Made by a program: the position numbers and the translations under genes. From assembly GCA_037367355.1 (NCBI GenBank), contig CM074703.1, forward strand, positions 3,383,748 to 3,447,747: a stretch of DNA of 64,000 nt, given 5' to 3'. Under the pieces are notes generated by a model. It was not told the origin of the DNA and did not search any database. It saw only the letters and a list, made by a program, of their open reading frames with translations. The stretch's first letter is position 1. Every line of letters starts with the position of its first letter. This document shows, in pieces, positions 11,464 through 21,476 of this stretch. Source of the DNA: Neoscytalidium dimidiatum (Eukaryota; Ascomycota; Dothideomycetes; Botryosphaeriales; Botryosphaeriaceae).

Positions 11464-12692
11464 TCATCTTGCAGCAGCAACTAGGCTCTCGACCAATCCA
11501 GCAATAGCGGCGCTCGTGGCTTGATCGCGAGGGACGACATGACCCCATCTGTGCACGAGAGTAAGAACTCTGGCGCTTTCGCCGCCGCACAGCTCGGTCA
11601 GACCTTGTCCCTGGGCGGCCCAGCGGTCAGCCTTGCCGATAATGTGAGCGGTCGGTATAGCAATGCGGCGGGCGTCGTGGGCGGAAGGATCGAAGCGACG
11701 AGGCAAGTCGGATCCGGTCCTCCTTTTCTTCTTCTCTTCCTCCTTCTCGTCATCTTCGTAGCCGCTATCGGAGCTGAGATCGTCGCGGCCAGACGCGCTC
11801 ATTCCGTCGTCATCGTCGTCCTCGGAAGACGAAGGCTCGAGGGGCGACGGCGCCTTCACGATGTCCGTCGCGGCGGCCGTCAGGTCGAAGTCGGTGGCAC
11901 AATTGCGACCGGCACGCAGGCTGAGCGAGAAGGGCATGCTCGCGCACAGGAACACAGCAGCGCGAAAAAGTGGTTCTTCAGGGTCATCCCTAGACTGGCT
12001 TTTTCCTAGCGTGGTCGAAGCGGCATCGTGCAGCAATACGGATGCAGCAAGGGCGGCACCCTGGAATAGGTCAGCGAGGACTCGATGCAACATCTCTCTG
12101 TCCTGTTGCCGGCTCCCCCCCCCAACACGGGCATGGGCTGGATTACACACTCCCTTTTCTCGTCCGCTTTTCCCCCGAGCTTTCCCGTGCCACTTGGCTT
12201 TCAGTCCAGGCGCAGGCTTCGGTCCGGTCCGCGGCTCCGTGGCGGGCCGAGCCGAATAGCCGTCCTGATGCGCTGCGCTACGTAGAAATTCCCCGACGAC
12301 TGCCGCACATCCGTTCTCGATGGAGCGCTACTTACCTGGCTGAATCCTAACACGATATCGAACGGCCCATCTCTCTCGACGGTCTCGAGAAGCTGGTCGT
12401 GCGCGCGTCGCAGGCTCTCACGGGTTGGCGGCATAGGATAATAGCAGAGGTATGGGCCGGGGAAGACATCAGCCACGCCTTCGGCCGGTCCGCATTCGTA
12501 TTCGCCTTCCAGGTAGAAGAACTCGTAGTGCGCCGGGAGTAGCCTACGGAACGGCTCTACGTCGATGAGATCTCGTCAGATCAGGATTCAACGGTGAATG
12601 AAGGGACGCCAAGGCCGGGCTCTATACTCACCTATTTGAGCGCGCAGGATGCGGCCGTTGGTGCCGGACCCGTGCAGACAGAGGACGCGCAT
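11464..12692 (-). CDS. FSH1-family serine hydrolase with acidic insert (hydrolase 2)
   Basis: A second FSH1-type alpha/beta hydrolase, 297 residues in three exons (12692-12632, 12571-12336, 12060-11464). It starts MRVLCLHGSGTNG, has the FPGPYLCYY segment typical of the family, and the nucleophile Ser98 in GFSQG is split by the second intron. The likely catalytic histidine is His273 in HRWGHVVP. An insertion of about 40 residues, very rich in Asp, Glu and Ser and ending in a basic stretch, interrupts the C-terminal half; such a loop is absent from hydrolase 1. The second intron is 275 nt, much longer than the others here. The gene is divergent from the membrane-protein gene over 149 bp holding one exact cluster element. 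It could act on a different ester or thioester from hydrolase 1. Confidence 0.88.
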
Positions 12693-12841
12693 TGCGGGAG
12701 AATAGAGGGGCCTGAGTACGCTCCTAGCGGCTGGCAGAGAGCTTCCTGTACGACGGTGGAAACGGACCGGGCAAGATAGACCTCGAAAGGCAATGAAATA
12801 CCCGTGCCCGGGTTCTTTCGCGGGCGTCTCATCGGGTACTT
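12693..12841. promoter_or_regulatory. Bidirectional promoter of hydrolase 2 and the membrane protein
   Basis: A 149-bp divergent intergenic region with an exact cluster element, TCGGGTACTTTT, at 12832-12843 (its last two bases overlap the proposed start of the next gene), plus nearby CCCGGG-containing sequence. Confidence 0.6.
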
Positions 12842-13972
12842 TTGTCCGTCAATGTAAATAGCACCGGCTGCTGGCTGGCTGACAGCATCAGGCTGGCCAT
12901 GGCAAAGATGGCTGTCACGACGCTCCTCTTGGCCTGTTACAATGCCGTTCTCGCCCGTCTTGGCTACCACTGCCTATGGAAATTGCCTTTCAAGCACGGC
13001 GCTGGGGCGTCCGTAGCCCGCACGCGCAGCAGCGGGACCCTGCCAGACGGCACGCCCATGCTCCGCCGATACACAGGCGTCGCTTGGCTGGACCGTCGGC
13101 TCGAACCCGCTGTTATCTTCTACCACGGCTTGCTGTTCGACCGGCGAGATCCGGCCCGCCGTCTGCTGCTCGTGCAGGTCCATTCGGGCATGCAGGCTAC
13201 CGCTCTGTGCATGCTTGCGCTCTCATGCGCACAAACCTCACCATACGCCTTGATGTGAGCATCCTCCCTTCACCCCTGCTTCTAGCTCGCCAGCCGCTGA
13301 CTCTCGCGCAGCGAGCCCGCATTCTGGGGCATTTTCAACCAGGCCTACGGCGCCGCCTTTGTCTATCCACTGTATCTGCTGAGGCACGCCCGCTCTGCCC
13401 GAGCTTTTCCCTCGCTCCCGCCGCCATCTCCTGCTCTCGCTATTGTCGCGGCCCTGGGCCAAGCCGCGCCTGCGATCTTCCTCTTTCCCGCATTCGTGCG
13501 CTGCTCGCCATCTCGCGCTCACCGCGCCATCGCACTTTACCGCTTCTCGCCGCCGGCGCTGGTGCTCTTGTTCTTCATGCTTGATAAGATGACATCCTCG
13601 TCGTCTCTGAAGCAACCGGCGCTGCCTCTGCTGATCGCGGGCACAGCTGCGGCATTCGGTCACCTCTACGCGGTGCTGGGGGCCTTGCGGGCTGGGGGCA
13701 CCCGGTTGCTCCGTCGGGTCTTCTGGCCTGACAATGCGATCCGGGCTGGCTCGATAACCGATGCGGCCCACCTCTTCCTTCAATACGACGTGGTCGTTAT
13801 GGCGGCGGCGTATCTGCCTTACACCTTCGTGCTGCTTGGCCCCGTCCGCGGAGATCCGGGCTCTCCCATTGGCGGCATGGGCGCACTTCGCCTGTTAAGC
13901 CTTCTTGTAGCCGCGATACTGACAATCGGGCCGGGGGCTGTGCTAGCCTTTGCGTTAGCTGCGCGCATTTAG
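12842..13972 (+). CDS. Multi-pass membrane protein of unknown function
   Basis: A protein of about 357 residues with exons 12842-13254 and 13312-13972 joined in phase. It has several hydrophobic helices of transmembrane length (I count about seven), short polar loops and no signal peptide motif. The start is uncertain: ATG codons at 12899 and 12908 lie in the same reading frame and the cluster element overlaps the first start, so translation may begin there. Notable segments are EPAFWGIFNQAYG after the intron and WPDNAIRAGSITDAAHLFLQYD before the last helices. Integral membrane proteins of this size occur in fungal meroterpenoid and indole-diterpene clusters, some of them terpene cyclases, but I cannot align this one to any of them. 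Shared promoter and the cluster element support membership of the pathway. A transporter or a membrane enzyme is equally possible. Confidence 0.75.
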
Positions 13973-14546
13973 TGTCCAGGTCTGAGTCGCCGTCTAAGCC
14001 TGAGTCGCTCAGCCGTGCACTGCGCGATTTGCACGGGAGCGATTGGTCCAATGAAATTGCGTGTGAGATAAGCTTCCAGCTCGACAAGGTAACGCGGACT
14101 TGCGGAGGAGAGAATTGATCCATTAGCTTCTAACGCCGGGCATTGAATCAACCCGCCCGTTAAGACATTTCCCCATCGGGCAGCTAAATTGCTCCGTCAT
14201 CGGCACTCGAATAGCAAACGGTACCATTGACATATAAAGTTGAATGGATGCCTTAAACTAGTTTATGCATACCTTTGATAACATTTATACATTGTTTCTA
14301 GAGCCGAACTCATCGTGTCCGTAGTCTTCGGTAGACAGTCGATATAGGTCTAACAAAGGATTCGGCCCTTCTACTTTAGTCGGGAAATGTACTTGTGGGC
14401 TGATCTGACGACTGGAAAGCTGACGCTCTCGGGTCCTTTCTCTTCGTCTTTGCTGTTGATCGGGCTGACGGTCATGAGCCTCTGCATAGAGGAGTGGCGA
14501 TCTGACGTATAAATGCTAGCGGCACGGTCGCGGGAAGTAGCTCTGT
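13973..14546. other. Promoter region of the AflR-like regulator
   Basis: No gene seen. It carries a near-exact cluster element, TCGGGTCCTTTC, at 14429-14440, 107 bp before the regulator's start. Confidence 0.55.
14429..14440 (+). promoter_or_regulatory. Cluster promoter element TCGGGTCCTTTC
   Basis: One mismatch from the 6835 copy. Its place in a regulator's promoter would fit autoregulation. Confidence 0.5.
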
Positions 14547-15479
14547 ATGACCGAATCCAGCATGGCGCGAGGGGACCGACAGCTCTCATGCGAACAATGC
14601 CACCATATGAAAGTCAAGTGCGAATTCGAGGATTCATCGGCATGCACTCGATGCCACTCACGAGGCACACGCTGCGTCCAGCGCACGACGAAGACGTCCA
14701 AACCTCGGCCAAAGCGCAAGTCTGTGCGAGGAAAGGCGGCAACGGGCTCGATCCTCGACTTGGTCGAGAATCCAGGCCTCGACCTCTGGGCTGCCGAACA
14801 GGGGAAATGTAAAAACGTGGCGGACGGCACGATCAGCGCGGATCTCGCTCTTGGCCGGCCAGCATACGACGCCATAACACCGGGTCTGGACTTTGGGCCT
14901 CTGACTGCGGCGGACTTCTTCAGCGCCGACCTGGCGCTCGCATCGCAAGGTGAATCATTCACGACGGGAACACCCAGCACGATCTGCGGCGACAAGACGT
15001 CTTGCCTGTGCCTGGCGGCTCTGAGAGAGGTGCTCGGGACGATGCAGCCGCCTTGGGACGAATGGTGCGGTCTCGACGGCATCCTGCAGCGCAACAGAGA
15101 GGCGGTGTCAGCGCTGAACGGCGTCCTTGGGTGCGCGAGGGCGCACGAGGCGCCGGTCGGGTGCCTCGCCTTGCTTGTGGCGCAGCGCGTGCTGGGGCGA
15201 TACGGGACGGCGCTGGAGTGGTGCCCAGGTGGTGTAGCGGGCGAGCGCGCGGAGGTCCGCATCGGGTCTTATTCCGTTTGCAGCGCGGACGAGCCGGCAG
15301 TCAAGCGGCAGGTGGTGCTTTTGGAGCTTCGCAGGATGGAGCTCTTGCTGCAGCGCCTGGCCTTGCAAGACCACGGCTGCGGGCAGGATGAGGAGACGAG
15401 CAGCGTCCGCACGCTCATTCACGGGTCGCTGTGCTGGGAGCTGGAAGGATTGGTGCGCAAGGCGTGCATAGCGGAGTGA
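14547..15479 (+). CDS. Zn2Cys6 transcription factor, AflR-like (regulator 1)
   Basis: Single-exon nuclear DNA-binding protein, 310 residues. The N-terminal binuclear zinc cluster has six cysteines with CEQC, KC, ACTRC and RC spacing (residues about 15-43), followed by a basic linker KTSKPRPKRK that may give minor-groove contacts or nuclear import. The remainder resembles the C-terminal region of AflR-type regulators: a CLCLAALREVL segment, a helical block with LQRNREAVSALNGVLGC, and a final helix-rich stretch. It sits mid-cluster and has the shared element in its own promoter, so it is the leading candidate for the pathway-specific activator. Specificity is inferred, not shown. Confidence 0.9.
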   Translation: MTESSMARGDRQLSCEQCHHMKVKCEFEDSSACTRCHSRGTRCVQRTTKTSKPRPKRKSVRGKAATGSILDLVENPGLDLWAAEQGKCKNVADGTISADLALGRPAYDAITPGLDFGPLTAADFFSADLALASQGESFTTGTPSTICGDKTSCLCLAALREVLGTMQPPWDEWCGLDGILQRNREAVSALNGVLGCARAHEAPVGCLALLVAQRVLGRYGTALEWCPGGVAGERAEVRIGSYSVCSADEPAVKRQVVLLELRRMELLLQRLALQDHGCGQDEETSSVRTLIHGSLCWELEGLVRKACIAE

Positions 15480-15741
15480 GTGGCAGCTGCCATCATGTGG
15501 TGGGTGACATGAGGCATCGTGCTGTGTTGGACCTCGGCAGGCAAAGTAGCCGGTGATGCGGTTGACGGCAGCGGTAGTGGTAGTAGTGGTGGTAGTAGTG
15601 GTGGTTGTGGTAGTAGCAGCGGTGGCAGCAGCCGGCGTGATTAACCGTGCTCTGCCTACTGCCTGCCCGCTGCCCGCGCGCGCTATTCCGCATGTATTCT
15701 AGCGCCGTTTGCACAATACAGACCCTGTGTGACTGTGTACA

Positions 15742-15791
<50 letters not shown>

Positions 15792-16099
15792 GTACGTGAT
15801 CTGGCTTCCCGGCCACGACTTTCCCACGACTCGCCCTCGCTCCGGAGGATCGTATTTATCTTGTACTGTGTATCATACCCTGGCCAATCCTAGACCCAAA
15901 CCGGCATGAACAAAAATCCTACAACGCCATCCTCTGTACGCCCGACTCAACTCGACTCGACTCTACAAGCCACCTCGCGGCATCCTACGGCACGACTCGA
16001 CCCTCGCCAACGCCTATAAAGGTTTGCCCCGGGTGCATCATGCCGCGCCCATCCGCCAGCATCTGACAGCTCTCCGCACCATCACGCACCCCCGACCCA
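15480..16099. repeat. Microsatellite-rich intergenic region
   Basis: Contains an imperfect GGT/AGT trinucleotide tract at about 15570-15635 and a CA dinucleotide tract at about 15739-15790. Repeated ACTCGACTCG-like words lie at about 15945-16000, just before the TATA box at 16015. The ORFs across the CA tract are repeat artefacts. Confidence 0.8.
16015..16020 (+). promoter_or_regulatory. TATA box of the finger-less regulator-like gene
   Basis: TATAAA followed by GG, 80 bp before the ATG at 16100. It supports that start and argues against a missing upstream exon coding a zinc finger. Confidence 0.55.
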
Positions 16100-16681
16100 A
16101 TGCTCGCCGGAGCCTACGGCGACCATGGCGGCGGCTGCGACTGCCTCCACCACATCACCCTCAAGGCCGCCCAGATCCCCGCAAAGGGCGCCGTGCCGTT
16201 CGAAGCCCTCCTGGGCATCAGCCCCCTGCTCGATGAGCTATGGGACCGCATCGATGCCTGTGACCAGTGCCCTGGCGAGCCGGCAACCGCTCACGCTGCC
16301 GTCCAGATGGCTGACGCTATCGCCAACCTGTGCTATGCCGCTTGCGTAGCCTACGCCCTCGTGCCCGATGCCGCCGCCAAGCACGGCTTCGACCAGATCT
16401 TCACCACCACCGGCCCCTCTGCCGACCCCTCCGACCCGCCGCTTGTCTGCACCCGCAGCCCCATGCGCTTCGGCAAGTACGACTTCGACGACGAAGAGGC
16501 CGCCCTGTTCGCTCGCCAGGTCGTCAGCCGCCTCCTGACCGATCTAAGCGCTTTCCTGCGCCGCCTGCGGACCAAGGCTGGCCTCCCGACTACCGCCAGC
16601 CTCAATGCCGAGCACGACCTTTCCATCGGCCGCGCTCTTTCCCGCGTCTTATCTCTCCTCGGCCGCTTGTGCTCCGACTAA
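16100..16681 (+). CDS. Stand-alone AflR-type C-terminal domain protein lacking a zinc cluster
   Basis: A 193-residue single-exon protein. It begins within 15 residues with a CDCLHHITL segment, then a helix with LLDELWDRIDACDQC, a helical AAVQMADAIANLCYAA block, the MRFGKYDFDDEEAAL motif and a final LSAFLRRLRTKAG helix. The same order of blocks is found in the C-terminal halves of the Zn2Cys6 proteins at 14547, 17068 and 29060, but here no DNA-binding domain precedes it, and a TATA box sits 80 bp upstream. It could be a partner or a competitor of the neighbouring regulators through the shared domain, or a decayed regulator. The reading frame is intact and the composition protein-like. Function is inferred from block order only. 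Confidence 0.7.
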   Translation: MLAGAYGDHGGGCDCLHHITLKAAQIPAKGAVPFEALLGISPLLDELWDRIDACDQCPGEPATAHAAVQMADAIANLCYAACVAYALVPDAAAKHGFDQIFTTTGPSADPSDPPLVCTRSPMRFGKYDFDDEEAALFARQVVSRLLTDLSAFLRRLRTKAGLPTTASLNAEHDLSIGRALSRVLSLLGRLCSD

Positions 16682-17067
16682 TCCGCCGAATCCTTCTGCG
16701 CGAGCGTAGGGAGGGCAGAAGCGTCTTGATGCGACCTTCAGACCGTCTTTACGGAGGGGGTTGGGATCGGTTAAACTTGATACCCAGTGGCATTCTTCCA
16801 TAGTCGAGTCACCTCTTTTAGGTATTTCCACCAGTCGACGTGTCAGAGATAGTACCATTACTGTATGTACAGTGTCCCGTTGACACAAAAGCGCCCTCTC
16901 CTTGCGCCTGACTAAGAGACAAAGATGCACTTGATTGACCGGAATCACCGCACTCCTCCATTGCAATGCACGTGAGCATTCGACGCGTTTTAACCCACCA
17001 GTACATCCATACGCCCGTCCCACCGTTCAAGCATCTTCATATATACATATTTCTTTCTCTTCCCCGG
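16682..17067. other. Convergent intergenic region
   Basis: The 386 bases between the 3' ends of two regulator-like genes. Nothing recognised. Confidence 0.5.
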
Positions 17068-18477
17068 TCAATCCCAAACCTGCACCTGCCCTCGAAGGAA
17101 CTCCAACCGCTGCAGGGAATCCGACAGAAGCAGTTCGCCAGAGAAATACAGGATATCGCCCGGCCTCACGGTGCTCGCCTGCTGCAGATCGCGTAGCACC
17201 GCGGCCAGGCGGGTCAGCCGCAGCTGCAGCAGCTGCTTCAGACAGAGATCCTTACTATCCCTGTTCACCTTGACGCTTCCAACCTGGAGTGGCAGCGGGC
17301 ACGCATAGTAGTCGGCCGATCTCTGCTGGTGCTGGTGCTGTTGCTGAATGTCGACCCTGGAGGACGAGGAGGAAGACGATGATGACGCTGCGGATGGGCT
17401 GCGTCCGCCGACATTGAATGGAGACGACGAAGGTCGCCGCGACGACGCGAAGTTGTTGCGCCAGCCGCGGCGGGCCGAGCGGGCAGAGGAGGCGGCGCGC
17501 TCGGCGTCCAGTAGCGACTTGGTCTCGAAGATCTGATCGAGCATCTGGACGATGCGCTCGGCGATGACGGCCAGCAGCAGCAGCACCGACCGGTTCGCTG
17601 CGCACGCGGCGCACGCCATGACGCGCTCCTGGTTGCTGCGCATGTCGCGCTCCGCCAGCAGGATTGTGTCGATGCCCGGCCGCGTCGTCTCCGGCAGGCG
17701 GCTGTGGAAGTACTGGAGCTGCTGCAGCACCGCGCCGTAACAGTCGCCCGTGCACCCGGTAAGGGCGATGCTGGAGATAGCATGGTCGCTGGCGCCATTG
17801 CTGATGCTCTCGAGCCCAATGCTTCCCGCGGGCCCGAGCAGGATGCTGGCTGTCGGTGTGGAGGACGATGCTGAGGATGACGATGTTGTTGTTGTTGGTG
17901 GTGGTGGTGGTAGAGGGGCGACGTCGTAGTCGCGGGTGTGGAACAGCGACAGGTCGCCAAACAGGTCGACGCCGAACGGAGATGCAGCGCCCCCCACAGC
18001 ATAATTCGGGCTGCTGGCCGGCCTGAAAACGCCGCTGCTATTGCTCGTACTGCTGCTGCTGCTGCCGGTGCCGGTGCCGCTGTTGATGAAGCGGTTGTCG
18101 CTGTCGACTGCGCCCGGTGCGTCAAGGAGGTTGACGTCCCCGTCCTGATCTGCTTCCGCTCCTACCTGGAACCCCCGGCCTTCGCTGCCTTCTCTGCCTC
18201 CTCTGTGCTCTGCCTTGTCCGGGCCGTGGGCCGACGCCGCTGAGAAAACGACGCGACCAGGCGAAGGCGGGCCGGGCCTCTTGCGCGGGCGGCCAATGCG
18301 GCGCTGTGGGCTGTAGACGCACGGTATGCAGTGGCGCTCACAGCGGCGGCAGGATGGTTTCTGCTGGCTGCACTTGACCTTTGCATCTTGACAAGCATCG
18401 CAGGACTTGCGCATGCGGTCCCATTGTCTTTCAATAATATCGTTCGAGGGAGAGGGGGAGTCTGCAGCGGGAGCCAT
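17068..18477 (-). CDS. Zn2Cys6 transcription factor, AflR-like (regulator 2)
   Basis: Single-exon protein of 469 residues. The zinc cluster CDACQDAKVKC...CRRCERHCIPC lies at about residues 26-53, followed by a basic stretch RRIGRPRKRPGPP resembling an AT-hook-like tail. A long low-complexity middle is rich in Ser, Gly and Pro. The C-terminal half carries the AflR-type blocks: GDCYGAVLQQLQYF, a MACAACAANRSVLLLL helix, and after a Ser- and Gln-rich insertion the VGSVKVNRDSKDLCLKQLLQLRL segment. The insertion (SSSSSSSSR, QQQHQHQQ) breaks the domain and probably varies between strains. No cluster element is seen upstream, so it may be regulated separately. It probably regulates transcription; the targets are unknown. 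Confidence 0.87.
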   Translation of the reverse strand: MAPAADSPSPSNDIIERQWDRMRKSCDACQDAKVKCSQQKPSCRRCERHCIPCVYSPQRRIGRPRKRPGPPSPGRVVFSAASAHGPDKAEHRGGREGSEGRGFQVGAEADQDGDVNLLDAPGAVDSDNRFINSGTGTGSSSSSTSNSSGVFRPASSPNYAVGGAASPFGVDLFGDLSLFHTRDYDVAPLPPPPPTTTTSSSSASSSTPTASILLGPAGSIGLESISNGASDHAISSIALTGCTGDCYGAVLQQLQYFHSRLPETTRPGIDTILLAERDMRSNQERVMACAACAANRSVLLLLAVIAERIVQMLDQIFETKSLLDAERAASSARSARRGWRNNFASSRRPSSSPFNVGGRSPSAASSSSSSSSSRVDIQQQHQHQQRSADYYACPLPLQVGSVKVNRDSKDLCLKQLLQLRLTRLAAVLRDLQQASTVRPGDILYFSGELLLSDSLQRLEFLRGQVQVWD

Positions 18478-21476
18478 GCTTTCTGCGTGCGTCGTTGTGA
18501 CGGTGGGACGTGGTGAATAAGAGTTCGTGCGGCAATGTTATCTCTGAGGCTGCATATCAGCACTATTTTGCTTGCAGAATGGGGTTCAGGAGTCGATGCC
18601 GTAAGGGGTAACCTCCGTGGAGGCGAGCCGGTCGGCCGCTGCTTGCGTTTCCATCGGCATCTGCACGAACCCTCGGCCTTGGCCGCGCATCCCAGCCTAG
18701 TGGCGGCGGCCGTTCTTGCGAGTCGAGCCCCTGCCATATGCATGTATCTAGGAAGACCCTCGCCCGGGAGCGGACAGTGCCGGTCCAGAGTTGTTAGGCA
18801 ATCCTACAAATGCAGGACCCAACCGGGGAACGGGTGATTACTATTACGTTGGAGACGCCGCAGGGTGTGAATCCTTGTCCTATGGGTCTATCAGGCCAGC
18901 CTCGCGATCTAGAGCTCCGAGAACATACCCAATCCCCCTCAGTTATGCTGAAAACTGCGCATGGCCAAAGCTTCCCTGACCTGCATGCGCCATGTGTCTG
19001 CATGTATGTCCTGGCCATGGTTTGCATGAAGCTGCTCAAGAACAAGATCTCTCCGAGGGAGCAGCAAACGTCTGTGGCACGAACGGCACGAATATTTCCG
19101 AATTTGATGCCGTTATTACACCATTTGTTCAAGGATCAGGATCCTAAGCTATAAGTCACTGTACATCTTGAAGCTCTATGACCATTATTCTCCTTATTAG
19201 CGTGCCAAGGGCCCTGCGCGTTATCTTGTCTGCAGCATGATCGATACCATCGTTGAATCTGAACTCTAAAGCACGCCACCAACACTGGCACTCGTATCTG
19301 GGCAGCGTCGGACGTTACATCGCTTTTGACTTACCTAACGTAGCCCGTCAGACGGCCGAGACAAGACAGGAATCGAGATCTCAAAAAGGAGTATCTTCGG
19401 ATATACATTATCAACCAGTACTCCTACTACCCTACTCAAACAAACACGAATAACCTTTATTAAAGGAGCATCATCCAGAAATCTTTGAGGAATTCTTTTT
19501 GAAGCAAAATCTATAGATGGTTCGTATCACGTATAGCAAAAGTACCAAAAGACAGAAGCCTTTAATGTCTCGCTCCTCGTCGTGGAGCCCCGATTCTCAC
19601 CAGATCACATCAAGTATCGTATCCTGTCCTCCTGCTCCAGACACGTACTTCGTCCGCGTTTCCTCTTTCCTTTTTCGCGTACTTTGTCAAGTTATTCCGG
19701 ATAATTTACGTGTATACCCAGTACCGATCCAATAGCCCCTGTCTACACAATGTAAGCTGCGCACGTGTGATGTTGGAATCGCCGACTGTGGGCCTCCATC
19801 CAACAAAACTTACTCGCAATCCTTTGAATCCTCCGAATCCTTCGTTCGGCCTTTCGAGCAGCTAATGGCAACCTTACCCTGCCGTACATACATCATTTGT
19901 GTTGGGGGTTCTGACTCCAGGTTTGTATATTCAGAGAACATTCGAGAGAAAAACTCTCGTCTGGGCAATTACTGGCTTTCGTTTCCTGCTCCTGCTGTGG
20001 CTTGCAAATTCATGCTCGCACTTCGTGTTTCTGTTAGTATGCATCTCTACACGAGCCTCCGATAGCTCGTCGCAGGCAAAGGAGGTTGTACGCGCTGGCC
20101 TTATTGATGCCAACGCCAAGTGAGAGCACAAGCTAACACTACTTCGAGATTGACTCTACTATAGAATCGGAAATCGGCATATTCGTTAGTGCGGCGCCCC
20201 GTTGCAGATCCCGTGCGCAGAGATTCCACGATGTTCGATCAGCTTGCGGCGGGGTCAGTTTCCCCGCCGCCCGCGGAGAATCGACAAATCCTGTGCCTGG
20301 TAAGCGCGCAACACGCCGCCTGCGTCATCTTACATTCGCCGCATAGATAATTCCAGAATCTCACACGAATAATCGGTCCCTGTCAATAATGATGATGAGC
20401 ATCGTTATCATCATCATCATCATCATCATCCATACAAGGGGGGACATGTTCGGTTCGTCAGCGGGTCAGCAAGTATTGTGCGCTTTTTTCCTTCAACGGC
20501 AACCACTTGACCTTTCATGGTCTAGAAACTTCCACGGATGGTGTAGTCAGCGCAAAGACTCCCGCCCCACTGACGACCCGAACATGTCCTCCTGTACTAT
20601 GTACACCCAACAACCTCTACAGGCCATAGCGACGGGAACGCTAGTCTACGCTAAGGTACCTTAGGAGCTTGGTTCGTTCAAAGTCTAACACTGTTTGAAG
20701 TCGAAGCGTTCGGTAGATGGACTAACATAGCATGTTGTACAAAAGAGGCTTAGCGCGGTGGGTCGGTTTGTGTAAACAGTCTTCTCCTTAACCCTCAGAG
20801 GGTCAATCCATTGAGTTTCAACAAACACAACATGAGACGTCTTTTCCCATGTAGAACTTCTGCAAGGTAAACCTAAATGGCAGCTTTAATGAAGAATAAA
20901 TATCATCAGACGCGCGAAAGGACAGAAAATATGAAGTCATAGCCGATCCTTCTCTACCAGTCATACAGTCCGGTCAGGACTACTCTCTGTCAACCAATAG
21001 GAGATACTATAGAGTCCAAGACGGGTATTCCAATGCAGCCCCGCCAGAAAACCCCCGTTTTCGGCAATCATACGATGTTCAAATGGCTTATCTTTCAGCT
21101 ACACTGCAGTCCTTCCTTAGCCCATCCAGTGGCACGCCGCCAAAAGGTTTTCTCAGGAGAGCACAGTGATCTCGTCTTGTGACTCGGGCCTGCCGATGGC
21201 CGTCGCAGCAGGCAGATGCTTCGAATCACGCTTAGTATAGAATCAATTGACAAGTTGACCACGAGAGTCCTATCTACTAATAGCGAGCGTTCTCTATGAC
21301 TTGATGAGTATACTCCGAGCTTGTCGTTTGCATGTGTCCATTTCGACTCTGATCACGAATTTCAAGCTGCCCTTGTACTACCCTAATAGTAGATACCCGA
21401 AAATCCGCTTTCAGGCGCAACTCTAACTACCATCTGCGTTCGTCCCTCCACTTCCACATCTGTATTTGGGGCCGAT
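18478..21476. other. Gene-poor 3-kb interval
   Basis: No gene supported on either strand. The first 300 bp are the promoter of regulator 2. There is an ATC trinucleotide tract at about 20405-20430 and a degraded LTR at about 21225-21305. The rest is unique-looking sequence with scattered short ORFs. Confidence 0.55.
21225..21305 (-). repeat. Degraded LTR fragment of the Ty3 family at 33 kb
   Basis: The stretch from GAATCAATTGACAAGTTGAC through GAGTCCTATCTACT and GCGAGCGTTCTCTATGA follows the LTR segment at about 33180-33240 base by base, with a few transitions and small changes. Upstream, CTTAGTATAG resembles the matching LTR part. The ends are not definable. Since the intact element is coded on the minus strand and the relic matches in the same direction, the relic is in minus orientation too. 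It is a remnant of an older insertion. Confidence 0.75.

Noticed and set aside
15493..15816. 107-codon minus-strand ORF with VCVCVCV repeats
   Set aside because: A direct translation of the CA microsatellite.
19849..19860. AflR-type site TCGN5CGA
   Set aside because: The word here has six, not five, bases between the half-sites and lies in the gene-poor gap, not before a cluster gene.
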